In this document: positions 34,236 through 46,216 of the stretch, piece after piece | How the letters are laid out: each line of letters begins with the position of its first letter | Numbering within the stretch: position 1 is the stretch's first letter | Assembly (NCBI GenBank): GCA_029844215.1 | Contig: CM056721.1 | Span: forward strand, 61,545,815 to 61,609,814 | Length of the DNA: 64,000 nt | Origin: Przewalskia tangutica | Lineage: Eukaryota; Streptophyta; Magnoliopsida; Solanales; Solanaceae | Reading direction: 5' to 3' | Program-made: the position numbers and the translations under genes | The notes under the pieces: generated by a model | What the model saw: the letters and a program-made list of their open reading frames with translations, nothing else | What the model was told of the DNA's origin: nothing | Databases searched by the model: none

Positions 34236-35118
34236 TAATGATATCGCGCGCGGATGGTCCCGCTTGATCGTGAGCTTCCTATTTTATATTGTAAGTATAC
34301 CATCGCTTACTCTCATTGTTAGTAAGGCACGCAGTCAGTAATTTGACTATCATACTTGTCTCCGGATTTGTTTCTGTTACCCTATGGTCATGCTTTTACG
34401 ATGTAGGATTCCGGGGCATGAGACCACGAGGTATTTAGGACACAGGTGGGACTTGGTGTTCATGTATGCTTATTGGTTTTATATTATATCATGGACTGCC
34501 GGCAGTGAGGAAGGATTCCACGGGCATGACTGATATTATGGGCGTGAGACCCATAGTTATATTTGAGTAGTGACTTTGAGGGCCTGCGTCCCTGACTTGA
34601 TATGACTGCTTATGTATTGTGTAATGTAGGTTGGCTATCATACATGTCTCCTGTTTTGTTTAGACTGTTATGATTTCATTACGCATTTCATCGCTCACAT
34701 ACTTGGTACATTCTTCGCATCGACCTTTCGGCTGCGTTCATGCCGCAGGTTTAGGTACGTTGTTTGGTGATCGGTAGGTGTAGGACCCTGCTCAGAGTTT
34801 TTGGATAGCTCCTTCTGTTCGGGAGTTTATCTTTTTGGTATAAGTTCTTTCAGTACAGGCTTTTGTACGGTTATGGGTACGGCGGGGCCTTGTCCCGTCA
34901 TAGTTCAGTATAACTCTTAGAGGTCTGTATTCATATGTGGATGGACTCGTACGCATGTTGTGTCCTTTGATTATGTATATTATGGCAGCCTTGTCGGCTT
35001 TGCCCTTGCACGCATTTATTGGAAAAAAGGGTGTTATTTAAATTCGCAGCTTGCTTAGTTGTTAAGGTAGAAGGTGCCCGTGTAGGGCACCACCACGCCC
35101 GGTTCGTGTGACAATAGT

Positions 35119-35614
35119 CTTCGATATCCGCTCTAACTCGCACTCGATGATAACTGCACTACATGTCTATCTTGAGAAACACTCGCACTCGCAATCGGTC
35201 AAACAAATCATCAATCCTGGGGAGGGGGTATCTATTCTTGATGGTTACCTTATTCAATTTCCTGTAGTCAACACACATACGCAGCGTCCCATCATTTTTT
35301 TTAACGAACAAAACCGGCGCTCCCCAGGGAGAAATACTAGGCCTAATAAAGCCTTTTTTCAGGAAATCTTTCAGCTGGTCCTTCAACTCCCTCAACTCAG
35401 CAGGTGTCATCCTGTACGGCGGAATAGATATAGGCCGAGTGTCTAGCAACGTATCAATACAGAACTCTATCTCCCTCTCAGGAGGAATACCTGGGAGATC
35501 ATCTGGGAATACATCCGGAAACTCTCGAACCACCGGAACTGACTGAAGAACTGGCACCTCATCCTCTGTATCGAATACCCGCACCAGATGATAGATGTAC
35601 CCTTTCTGCACCAT
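35119..35614 (-). pseudogene. Reverse transcriptase N-terminal part (element E)
   Basis: A well-kept stretch: VVREFPDVFPDDLPGIPPER, RPISIPPYRMTPAELRELK, LKKGFIRPSISPWGAPVLFV, DGTLRMCVDYRKLNKVTIKN, YPLPRIDDLFDRL. These are the connector and fingers/palm entry of Ty3-type RT. It is interrupted first by a stop after FLKIDM (near 35156) and then physically by solo LTR H. Confidence 0.92.
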
Positions 35615-36175
35615 CTACCTAGCCTTGAGGTAAGAAATAAACCTACCTCTCGGCGACGCTGTATTTCCCTTCCACTCGATAACTGGCTCACCAGGAAACT
35701 GGAATCGGACCAACCTGTCTCTACAGTCAACGTTGACATAACAAGAAGCCAACCAGTCAATACCCATAATGACGTCAAAATATGTCATCTTCAACTCTAT
35801 CAAGTCCGCTAGGGTCTGACGACTGTATATAAACACCGGGCAATATTTGTACACCCGCTCAGCTAATACTGAATCACCCACTGGCGTAGCTATCTCAAAA
35901 GGCTCTATCGACACCGGTTATATCCCTATTCTACCAGCAATAAGAGGGGACACATAGGACAAGGTAGAACCTGGATTTATCAAAGCGTAAACGTCACAAC
36001 ATGAAATCAATAATGTACCTGTAACGACATCCGGGGAAGCCTCCTGATCTTGCCGGCTGGCTAAGGAATATATGCGGTTCTGTGGACCGCTAGAACTATG
36101 ACCTCCACCACGACCTCTGCCACGGCCTGCCGGTCCGTGAACACCCTGCCCTCCGGGGTGCATAACCACAAAAGA
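35615..36175 (-). pseudogene. Aspartic protease (element E), catalytic Asp changed
   Basis: Reads CDVYALINPGSTLSYVSP near 35950-36000, where A has ALIDPGST: the catalytic Asp codon GAT is AAT (Asn). A TAA stop follows after AGRIGI (35918-35920). The second half resumes in SIEPFEIATPVGDS and ends with YFDVIMGIDWLASCYVNVDC. Without the Asp the enzyme would be inactive. Confidence 0.88.
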
Positions 36176-37364
36176 TGAAGACACAGCAACTGACCCTGTA
36201 GGCTGAACCATACCACCCACGCCGCCTCTGGTCGAATAATCCCTCTTCATATGTCCCTGCTGGCCACAAGAGAAACAAGCTCCCGAAGCAGTACGACACT
36301 CGCCCGGTTGAGATCTATCGCATCGAACACACCGAGATAGGGGCGGTCTCGACTGGTTACGATCTCTCGCCTCGAAACCTCAAGTCCCGGAGCCCCGACT
36401 CGCTCTGAATAACCCGGCTGATCAAACCTCCCGCGAAAAACCGAAGGAGCACTCGTGCACCGAACTATAGACCTAGCTCACGAGGTTGTCCGCCTCGAAA
36501 GTTACCCTAAAACCTCGCTGCCCGGCCCTTCGGGCCGGACTGGTCCGCTGGTCCTCCTCTCTCGCCCTCGATCCTGTGCATAAGCCTGCATCTTGGCAAT
36601 ATTCATACCTGGCTGAAGGGCCACTCCCAGGCATGCAGTAATCATATAACAGTCTAGCCCCATCACATAGCGGTGAACTCTGTCCGCCATGTCCGCAACA
36701 ATAGTGATCGCATACCTGGCCAACGAGTCAAACTCCAGGTTGTACTCTCTGATAGTCATCCCATTCTGTCTCAATGTCAAGAACCTATCCACGCGGGCTC
36801 TCCTCATCTCAGGAGGCAAAAAGTGATCCAGGAAGGCCTCTGTGAACTCATCCCAAACAGTGGGAAGAGCACCCACACCTCTAGACAGCTCCCATGACTC
36901 AAACTAGTTCAACGCAATATCGCAGAATCCTAAGAAGCTAACACAACCGACTGCCTCCGAGGCCCTAAGCACTGCATAGTCCGTCAGTACTGCCGAATGA
37001 ACTCCTGAGGAACCTCATCAGATCTCGAACCAAATAACTCGGGTGGATGACCACCCAGAACAGCCCGAAACCTCAAACCGCTTACTGTGGTTAGCTACTC
37101 GCTTCCGCTTTACGCTCGCCACTATGCTAGTCAACAACCCGACCGCTTCCATAATCTCTATACTCGCCTCGGCCGCGAATCGAGGCTAAGGTATCGGAAT
37201 CTCTCGAGCTACGCCGCTCGGCCTCCTCTAATATCGGCATGGCCGAACTCGCCGATCGCCCACAACCTCGTGCATAGTCCGGGCTCGAGTCCTAGTAACC
37301 TCTGCGTACTACTAGTAGCTCGCCGCCGCTTTGCCCTTCTGGCCCTGGCCGCTCCGCGAGGCAT
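36176..37364 (-). pseudogene. Gag with zinc knuckle (element E)
   Basis: Probable start at 37364 (MPRGAARARRAKRRR), the position equivalent to A and F. The capsid-like part is open at 36502-36876 (LDHFLPPEMRRARVDRFL, REYNLEFDSLARYA). The nucleocapsid knuckle near 36240-36290 reads CFSCGQQGHMKRDY, where the final Cys of C-x2-C-x4-H-x4-C is Tyr. The 36900-37360 stretch is GC-rich and frame-broken. Gag would package the RNA. Confidence 0.8.
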
Positions 37365-37474
37365 AACTGATACATAAGAATAGGTCAGAGAGGATTCAAC
37401 CTAATAAGATAGCTCTACTACACGATCTCAGAGAGAAAAGAATTGAAACCAATCCTAAATGTCCTGCAGCCTCC

Positions 37475-37510
37475 TGATTATAGATGTGGTGCACAACACA
37501 CCGATAATCA
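37475..37510 (-). promoter_or_regulatory. Leader hairpin with GTGCAC loop (element E)
   Basis: Identical in sequence to the copies in B and C: 14-base arms with one mismatch and one G-U pair around TTGTGCAC. It lies about 60 bases inside the 5' LTR boundary. Confidence 0.72.
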
Positions 37511-37555
37511 AGACTCTACTAGACACGGTCTGTAGACACTTTCCGAAGACTAACT

Positions 37556-37567
37556 GTTCTGATACCA
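37556..37567 (-). other. Primer-binding site for initiator-Met tRNA (element E)
   Basis: Sense TGGTATCAGAAC, one transition away from TGGTATCAGAGC. Confidence 0.8.
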
Positions 37568-37571
37568 CTTT

Positions 37572-37716
37572 TGTCACGACCCGACCTCGGGCCCGCGACT
37601 AGTGCCCTACCTGGGCACCCCTTACAGGTAAACATCAGAGAATAGCAGCGGAACATACAAAACTCATAAAATACTAGACAGTAAATAGCAACAGGCTAGC
37701 CGATAAGGCCACCTTC
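37572..37716 (-). repeat. Element E, 5' LTR, first 145 bases
   Basis: Begins TGTCACGACCCGACC and follows LTR C's high copy (45315-45459) up to GGCCACCTTC, where solo LTR D is inserted. It resumes at 57839. Confidence 0.9.
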
Positions 37717-38220
37717 TGTCACGACCCGTTCCCGGGCCCGTGACTGGTGCCTTCCCCGGTCACCCAAGTAGACATACATCAGAGTAACCAGCGGAATATA
37801 AACTTGCAAACATGAAACAGTGTAGAATAAGAACAGTTTACCCAAGAAAAAGGTTGCCTTTCGGCATGTATATAAATACCAAAAGTGAACAGTTACATCC
37901 CAAATTTACAACAGGACTACGCACTTAAGAATGAAATCAACTATGACGACGTGGCCCCGCCATACCCCGAATGTACAAAAGTATATGACCTCGAGGAACT
38001 GTACAAAGGACAAAACCTCCGAGAAATGGAGCTTTCCCAGAATCGAACGGTGATCCTAAGAGCGGATCGCCAGTTACGCACTCAACTCGCGTATGAACGC
38101 AGCTTCCGGCGAGGTCGCATAACAGTACCAAGTATGTGAAACTGAAAATACTTTAAATGAAATCATAATAGTCTATATAAAGCAGGAGACATGTATGATA
38201 ACCAAATTACAGTACACAAC
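37717..38220 (-). repeat. Solo LTR D, piece 1
   Basis: Matches LTR F 22409-22910. The final ACAAC is the left target duplication of element C. Minus- and plus-strand frames at 37885-38139 are non-coding. Confidence 0.88.
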
Positions 38221-41200
38221 TATCACGACCACTGGCTCGTGATCGTGCCCTACCCGGCACTTTTCTGTGATACATCGTAGAATAGCAATGAACATACACA
38301 ACTGATAAAATGCTTAAACATAAAATAACAACAGGCTAGCCGATAAGGCCACCTTCCGTAAACTATACAAATAAAACAGTACATTTTTTTCTTTACAACC
38401 CAATCCACAATGTGACTACAAACCTCTAAGAATAACAACCGTGACGGGACAGGGCCCCGCCATACCCCTGAATAAACAACAACCAACCATACCAGGTATA
38501 GGCCTCCGGAGTAATGGAGATTCCCAACAGCTGAACAGTGATCCTAAAAGTGAGGTTCAATACCAGATACTCTACTCATGCAGATTTAACGCAGCCCTCA
38601 AGGAGGTCGCATAACATGTACCAAATATGTGAAATCAGCATCAGAATGAAATCATAAGTCTATAATAAACCGGAGACAGTATGATAACTCAATTAATAAA
38701 GATAATCGTGCCTTACTAACAATGAGAGTAATCAAGAGTATACTTACAACATAAAAATAGGAAGCTCACGATCAAAGCGGGACCACCCGCCCGCAGATCA
38801 TTAAGCAATCCTACTCGGGACTATTTCACCCGTGATAGTCGTGTGGACCCGCATGAGGTATTCCTCGTGATAGGTCAGACTCACCGCACGGGACTATTTC
38901 ACCCGCATAAGCCCATAAGGACTCGCATGAGGTATTCCTCGCATCATGGGTAGCAAATCCACTGAATGTGGTATAACGCCTCGGGGTTTACCACTCATTT
39001 ATACTTTTACCACAAGCAGTGGTATAACGCCTGGGGTTTACCTCATTTATACTCTTACCCCGGAGAAGGTGGTATAACGCCTGGGGTTTCTCATTTATAC
39101 TCTTACCCTAGCTCAACCTACATCATACATAACATAAGCCCTACCGGCTTATCATACATAACATAAGCACTACCGGGTTATCATACAATAAATAAGCAAG
39201 TTAAGAAATCCCCCTAACTTCTTATTAGTCTTATTCATATACACTCTCATTTTAGTTTACTTAAGGCACTAACATGTCATTATAAATCCGGGAATTTAAC
39301 CCAAAGTACTACGTACTTCTATTCTTTTAAAATGACTCATTTTCATATAAAACTTCCAAGATACTAATAACCGTAGTATCAAGTCATAACTACATTTTAA
39401 GACAAGTCACAATACCTTTTTAGAAAATACATTTTCAGGCTTCTAAATCAAGTGACTGCTTTCTTTTAAAACCTTAAGCAATTGATGCCTTTAAATCAAT
39501 TTGCCTTTCGTTATTTCAAGTCATTTAAAATACTTAAATTACTTAGAGTAAACCACTCTTTTTAACTTTCCATAAAGCTATTATAACCAACTTCCCATAA
39601 AGCCGTTATACTAGCTTTATACTTTAGAAACTTACATACTTCTTTATAACCAAGAGACTTAATCTTTCCAACAAAACAAGTATCAACAATACTTTCAACA
39701 TACTTAAAGTCTCTTAACTTTTGAAAACCAAGATATCCTTAATATTTAAACAAGAGAGTTAATTCCCTAACTCAATCAACTTGGACATTCTTAAAATAAG
39801 CCAAGGATATCAAATGGACCTAGATTGTCAAAATCTTGTACGTCTACCGTACTATACATTTACAACTTATTCATGCTCAAGAGATAAGAAAGTTCCACAT
39901 ACCTCTTCGGTTTAATCCACTTGCTAAGTCCAATTAAGCGACGTAGTATGTCAACCTATAATGACCATAATACGGCTATTAACTTCTTACTTCAAACGTA
40001 GAATATTCCAAGTGCAAAGTCACTAAATTCTACGGAAAATCGGACAGCACTTCCTTTGTTTCTAAATACTTTGCCACCTTTTTCAAGGCCGAATTCAATA
40101 GCCAAACACGCCACATTTAAGGCTCAACAAAGTAGTTAACAATAGGGGATTACACGCTTAATCAAGACATGTAAAATTCCGCCCCACAATAAATATCAAA
40201 CTAGTCCAACATATAATGTCCATTCGGCAAAATAGGGACAACATTACAAATTCGTTTCCAATCCCTTTTCAATCCAAGTGGTTTAATATAACATGTTATC
40301 TAGCCACAATCGATTATAACTACTACAATCCTCAAGAAGGTAAATATGCGACGATTCTAATTATCGACCAAATTGTATTTCAATTTCAAATGGCTTAACA
40401 TGTCATTTTCGGATTTGAGCTTCCAAATTTCCATAACACTTATCAATCTTCATAACACATATCACATGATCATTTCTAACTTATAATAACATGGAATCTT
40501 CAATTACAAAAGTAAGACGAAGATTATTACCTCAATTAGCCCAAATATGATCCAAGATTACAAGTCGATCCTTAGCAACTTTAGCTCCTCCTTTCGACAT
40601 TCCAATCCATTCCAAGCAACCTTTAGAAGCCTATAAAGAACTCCTCTTCAAGTTCCATCTTCAAAGTTGAATAACTCCTTAGGTTTCGCCTTGAGACTAA
40701 TACGAAAACATCATTTTTCCGGGATCTTTCTATTGAGATACACTTACAATACCCTTAGGTACCTTGGTTTAAAGTATGAAGCTTATTGAACCAAAAATGA
40801 AAATCTTCTTGTTCAACCCATAGCAAACCCGAGAGCCCCCTCCCTTTGCACTCTAAGTTCTTGATTTATTTTCTAAGTGTAGAAGTCATCTTGCACTAGT
40901 AGGATGAATATATAACACAACCAAGGGCCTAGATCTAAACACTTGAATGGCTAGGATGAAGGATTTTTAAATATCAAGTCAAGTGGGCTTGTTGACTTGG
41001 TCAACAATGTCAAGCCTTGGCCTTTTCAAGACTAATTCATCTTTGCCTTGGTCACATGACCATTTTACCCTTGGTCCAATCGACCAAGACCATCCAAGGG
41101 GGGGTGACACGTGTCTCCCTCCCGTTCGTCGCAATATTTCATTTTCCGACAATTTCCATAATTCCGGTAAATTTTTACTCGTCTCAAATCTTAACACCTT

Positions 41201-41253
41201 TGAGTTCTTACGTGCGTTCTTATAAACATATCCTGAAATTCCGGGGTGTAACA
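38221..41253 (-). repeat. Element C, 3' LTR (3.03 kb)
   Basis: Begins TATCACGACC (the expected TG is TA here) and ends GGGGTGTAACA. It includes two copies of the GGGACTATTTCACCCG unit at 38817-38947 and three GGTGGTATAACGCC units at 38968-39110. A sense TATATATTC box lies near 40907-40914. The 91-codon minus-strand frame (40979-41254) recurs in the other LTR and is not a gene. Confidence 0.92.
38968..39110. repeat. Three-copy GGTATAACGCC repeats (LTR C, 3')
   Basis: Three ~45-bp units with GTGGTATAACGCCT, GGGGTTTACC and CATTTATACTCTTACC. The other LTR has the same three units at 46073-46216. Confidence 0.8.
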
Positions 41254-41289
41254 TTCTTCCCCCCTTAGAAACATTTGTCCCCGAATGTT
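41254..41289 (-). other. Polypurine tract and inverted repeat (element C)
   Basis: Sense AAGGGGGGAAGAA before the LTR start. The inverted repeat at 41270-41289 has one C-to-T change in an arm (a G-U type pair if RNA). Confidence 0.78.
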
Positions 41290-41399
41290 CTTTTGGGAGT
41301 CAAACTTAAAGATAGCGACATAGTCTCCTTACAACCCTTACATACCAATAATACCACACGAGGCCACATAACAATACTCATACTAAAATGTCAATCTGA

Positions 41400-42999
41400 A
41401 CCCCATGTGTCAACGCCGCTTATCTCAGATAAAGCTTTATCGACTCAGCTTACAATAATCTTTCTGGATAAGCTTCACTTATCCACCGCTCACAACAAGT
41501 CCGACCAAATAACTGAACCTCTCCTACGTCGAACCAACTAACCGGTGATCTATACTTTCTTACATACAAGGCCTCATACAGGGCCATCCGAAATACTGGA
41601 AGTGTATCTGTTATCGTACGTAACTCAACAAGAGGCAAATAATTCTTTCAGCTAACTCTGAAATCAATAATACAGTCCCGCCACCTATCCCCAAGTGCCT
41701 GGATAGTACGCTCTTCCTGCCCGTCTGTCTGATGGTGTAATGCAATACTGAGACTCACCTGTGTTCCTAATCCTTTCTGAAAAACCTCCAGAAGTTATCC
41801 GTAACCGAGCTCATCTGTATGACACCATAAACGTAGGAACCCCGTGCAGTCTCACAATCTCCTTGCTATAAAAGCTGGCATAAAATTCAGCCGAACAAGT
41901 GGTCCTACCCGGAAGAACACGGTTGGTTTCGTCAGCATGTTTACCATGACCCCCAGGGGGTCGCACTTCCTCTGAGTACGATGCCACCCTATAACAAGAT
42001 CCACATTAATCACCTCCCATATCTAAGTTGGGATCTAAATCGCCTGTAATAGCCCACCGGGCCTCTGGTGTTCAACCTTGACCTGCTACAAATTCGGACA
42101 CTAAGCAGTAAACTCCACTATGTCCCTTTTCCGGTCATCTTACCCATACATACATCTGAGGTCATGACACAACTTAGTCGACCCCGAATAATTTGAGCAA
42201 TAAGCACTACGCTCCTCCCCTAAAACCTGCTGACTAGTCCTGCAGCACCGGGTACACACAATCTATCCTCATATCACAACACCTCATCCGGTGCTTACTC
42301 AAACAGGCTCTTCTCTTCTCGGAGAGTCGTATCTCGATACTGTATCATAACTGGATCCTCATACTGTCGCCTCTTTAACTCCTCAACGAAAGAAGACTCG
42401 AAAACCTCTCGAATCTAAACTTCATTAACCTTGGAAACAAATAATCGAACCCCTCGGCTCGTTAGCTAACGAATCTCACGGACCACGTCCTGTCTACCTG
42501 GCTGCCCATCTGACAGACTACCCATAGACCCACGACTAAGAGTATCTGTAACTGTCTTGGCTTTCCCCGGATGGTATAGAATATCGATATCACAATCTTT
42601 GAATAACTCTAACCACCGTCGCTATCGCAAATTCTACTACCTCTGTCTGAAGGTATACCAGAGGCTTTTGTGGTCTGCACAAATATCCACATGAAGTCTA
42701 TATATACGTCATGCCCCCAAATCTTCAAGGCATGATTTAACTGCCGCCAGTTCTAAATCATGAGTGGCGTAATTCCTCTCATGCTTCCCTAACTGCCGGG
42801 AAACATAGGCTCTAACATTATCGTGTTGTATCAGCACACAACCTAGCCCAACACCCAACGTGTTACAATAATAACCTAACCCTCTAGTCTCACAGGAGGG
42901 GTTAGAACTGTAGTCGTGGTCAACTTATCTTCCAATAACTGAAAGCCTTTCTCATTCCTGCGAAATATTCGGGTATCCTTAATCTCACTTATGGTTCCT
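41400..42999 (-). pseudogene. Integrase and RNase H remnants (element C)
   Basis: At 41450-41638 a C-terminal piece reads FRMALYEALYVRKYRSPVSWFDVGEVQLFG. From 41700 to 42500 the DNA follows the integrase core, zinc domain and linker of E. At 42540-42990 it follows RNase H, ending in EKGFQLLEDKL, VLTPPVRLEG. Stops and indels occur throughout. The segment 42215-42785 is the part that B lacks. Confidence 0.75.
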
Positions 43000-43949
43000 G
43001 TTTCCCTTTCTCTGTTGCAACCAAACTTGGTTACTAAACTTAGACTTAATTCCTTTGCTTGCCTCATGGCTAAGACTTACTGTCAATCACAATTTAGGGG
43101 AGAGGTTTCTTTGATCTCGTCAAGTAACAATCCTATTATTCTCTCCCAGCTCGTAGAGATAATAGCCAGGTGTTACCACATTTCCTCGAAATGTTCTTAC
43201 TTCCCATTATTTATTAATGGTCTTTACACTAGTCTGGGGTAATCATATCTCGTGCAACTTACATAACCATAGTCGTATTCTCCTTTATCATTCTGGTCAT
43301 ATCCTTACCTTAGGCTTATTATTAGCAAAAGTATTTCTATCTTGATTCATAATCGCAGCTTCATACATGCGCATAACCTGCATTTATATCTTTACGATAC
43401 TTCCTCACCAATTCAGACGCTGCTCTTAATTACCCAACACAACACTTTTCCCACGGTTATCTACAATCAGAACCTATGGCATGACGATACCAAGACCTTA
43501 CTACCTCATATTCTGCGTCTAACAACATGGGTACACGCAACCCCATAATACGTAAAACTGTCCTTTTATGTGGGGAAGAGAACTTATCTCCCTTTCTTAA
43601 ACTTTCCATGGAGTCACAACCCTAATCACAGGGTCCTCTTGCGGTCCAGTAAATATCTAATCATCACGCACCGCCTTAAAGTTCGTGTAGATTTTCCAAC
43701 CTACCAAAGATGCCCTCAGCTTTCCGGCAAAGACTGCACTTATTTTATTCTTGCCTTGCATATTTTCCTGAAATTATCCGGAAGGTCGTGGCCCTGACCG
43801 CCACACCAAACCAACTCCAAGTACCTCCAAGGGCACTTAACATAAATTCCTTCAAATTCAATTATTACTTACTTTCTGCGTCAATTTACCTCAAATGAAC
43901 AAGTCACACAGACTTATAAAAAAAACAATGATGCCAAAGAAGGAAGGAT
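43000..43949 (-). other. Spacer 1 of element C (shared with B)
   Basis: Colinear with B 1791-2745. Nothing coding is recognised on either strand; several small open frames on the plus strand (for example 43342-43548 and 43710-43898) are not conserved in length between copies. Confidence 0.55.
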
Positions 43950-44200
43950 AATTCACTGGTTACTACCACTTCTTCCTTTACATGGATAATCACTTACGTA
44001 AAACCGAATCGAGCCAATCTTCTGCGATAACGTTGGCATAACAAGAGGCCAACTAGCCCGCATCATAATGACCTCAACGTCATAACAATGTACCGCTAGG
44101 TCTGCTAGGTCCAACGATCAGACGTTATCGTAATTATTATTTACCCGCTCAGCTACCACCCAACACTCACGGGTGTAGTCACCACGAAAGGTCCTCATGG
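43950..44200 (-). pseudogene. Protease remnant (element C)
   Basis: DNA similar to E's protease 3' half (35670-35900), including the ASCYVNVDC-like coding stretch. It carries CTG/CAG-type indels and stops. Confidence 0.5.
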
Positions 44201-45217
44201 ATTCAGGCTCCATTTCTTTACACTTGGTTGCTCTCTTTCTTACTGGTCGTACTATTCCCGTACTTCCAAACGTATTCTAGCGTACGTACATAGCCTTCAT
44301 ACTGATTCGGGTCTCCAATCTTTGGAGTTACTATTCTAAATAACATAAGGCCATTTCCGGCTCTCACACCCTGGTTCCGGTGGAACACATCCACAAACCC
44401 GTAAAATGATTAACTAAACTTGGGCCTTGCACCCTCGTGACCCTGTCACGTAGCGGGACTACTACCAACTGATCTTATTCCATTTCAAGCTATGGGGCGA
44501 CCATTAATAGGTCCCCAACCCGACACGGCGTCGTATTTAACTCTTACCCTTGGTCTGACTTAACTTTTTACAACCCGAGAAGGCCTTATATACCTAAGGT
44601 TTCGGTGGTTATCACATTATTAGGCTCGCAATTTCCATGCTCCATGCCTACCTTATCAGTCCCCCCGTAAACGGGTACAAAAACTTATCGTAATACCATA
44701 ATCGTGTTGTCTTGACCACAACAACCATACTTACTCCATATGGATCTCACCCGTACCATTCTCGAAATCATACTACGTAGCTCAATCTATTAACATAGTC
44801 TTCTATTAATTCCCTTAATAATAACTTCTTAAGGGTCCATTTCCTTCTCAGACAGCTCATCATTTCCTAATTATCTCAAATTAGTACGTAAAACCTTGAT
44901 GAGAATTCATTAAACTGTTTCATACCTTCCCGGTATTTATTTAGTCCTTACCAAATCCTGGTAATCTAAAATCATTCTAGGCAACACGCGTCTGACCCTC
45001 ATACATAAATATGTATAGTTGTATGTCACAATACCAACTACAAACATTACCAACCTGGATACGCAATCCACATAATCTTTCCTGGGTCACTGCTGCCTTT
45101 CTCGTAGCTTCAAACAATCATAACTTGTTAGGGAGATACGACCCTAACCACACAACTCTATCGCACGATCTTAGAGTGAGAAGAATGGAAACCAATCATA
45201 AATGTCCTGCAGCCTCC
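44201..45217 (-). other. Spacer 2 of element C (shared with B, partly F)
   Basis: Colinear with B 3011-4017. No domain is recognised. The frame that begins MLFAATRKAAGT in B is stopped after a few codons here. Confidence 0.5.
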
Positions 45218-45253
45218 TGATTATAGATGTGGTGCACAACACACCGATAATCA
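45218..45253 (-). promoter_or_regulatory. Leader hairpin with GTGCAC loop (element C)
   Basis: Same 36 bases as in B and E. Confidence 0.72.
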
Positions 45254-45298
45254 AGACTCTACTAGACACGGTCTGTAGACACTTTTCGAGGACTAACT

Positions 45299-45310
45299 GC
45301 TCTGATACCA
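45299..45310 (-). other. Primer-binding site for initiator-Met tRNA (element C)
   Basis: Sense TGGTATCAGAGC, the exact 12-base complement expected, four bases after the LTR. Confidence 0.88.
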
Positions 45311-46072
45311 CTTTTGTTACGACCCGACCCCGGGCCCGCGACTGGTGCCCTACCTGGGCACCCCTTTCGGTATACATCAGAGAATAGCAGTGGAACATAC
45401 ACAACTGATAAAATGCTTAAACATAAAATAACAACAGGCTAGCCGATAAGGCCACCTTCCGTAAACTATACAAATAAAACAATCCATTTTTTTCTTTACA
45501 ACCCAATCCACAATGTGACTACAGACCTCTAAGAATAACAACCGTGACGGGACAGGGCCCCGCCATACCCCTGAATAAACAACAACCAACCATACCAGGT
45601 ATAGGCCTCCAGAGTAATGGAGATTCCCAACAGCTGAACAGTGATCCTAAAAGTGAGGATCAGCTACCTGTATACTCTACCTGCGGCATGAACGCAGCCC
45701 CCGAAGGAGGTCAGTACAACATGTACCAAATATGTGAAACTGAAAGCATCAGAATGAAATCATAAGTCTATAATAAACCGAGACAGTATGAAAACTCAAT
45801 TAACGACATCGTGCCTTACTAACAATGAGAGTAATCAAGAGTATACTTACAACATAAAAATAGAAAGCTCACGATCAAAGCAGGACCACCCGCCCGCAGT
45901 ATCATTAAGCAATCTTACTCCTGAGACTATTTCACCCGCATAGGTCGCGTGGACCCGCATGAGGTATTCCTCGTGATAGGTCAGACTACCGCACGGGACT
46001 ATTTCACCCGCGTAAGCCCATAAGGACTCGCATGAGGTATTCCTCGCGTCATGGGTAGCAAATCCACGAATG

Positions 46073-46216
46073 GTGGTATAACGTCTTGGGGTTTACCCTC
46101 ATTTATACTCTTACCCCAAGCAGTGGTATAACGTCTTGGGGTTTACCCTCATTTATACTCTTACCCCGAGAAGGTGGTATAACGCCTTGGGGTTTACCCT
46201 CATTTATACTCTACCC
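46073..46216. repeat. Three-copy GGTATAACG repeats (LTR C, 5')
   Basis: Same units as 38968-39110; this copy is less altered and the units are about 50 bp. Confidence 0.8.

Larger units (their letters stand above)
31135..35113 (+). mobile_element. Solo LTR H (4.0 kb), plus orientation, inside RT of E
   Basis: Starts TGTTACACCCCG and ends TCGTGTGACA on the plus strand, so it is opposite to every other element here. There is no interior. Flanks are GCAGT (31130-31134) and ATAGT (35114-35118), a target duplication with two transitions, in the RT codons for KTAFRT. A TATATA box lies at 31621-31626. Its left third resembles LTRs B and C in reverse; its right part contains blocks like those of D and F. 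Small open frames inside it recur nowhere and are not called. Confidence 0.85.
28487..37571 (-). mobile_element. Element E interior, coding-complete order but inactivated
   Basis: Oldest identifiable host element in the window. After removing solo LTR H (31135-35113) the interior is about 5.1 kb and holds gag, protease, RT, RNase H, integrase and chromodomain on the minus strand. The protein motifs are clear, which makes it the best reference for the decayed copies. Catalytic residues of protease and integrase are changed and several stop codons are present, so it is dead. Confidence 0.9.

Noticed and set aside
40979..41254. A frame of about 90 codons repeated at 48127-48420
   Set aside because: Again an LTR pair (element C); the frame runs across the LTR end.
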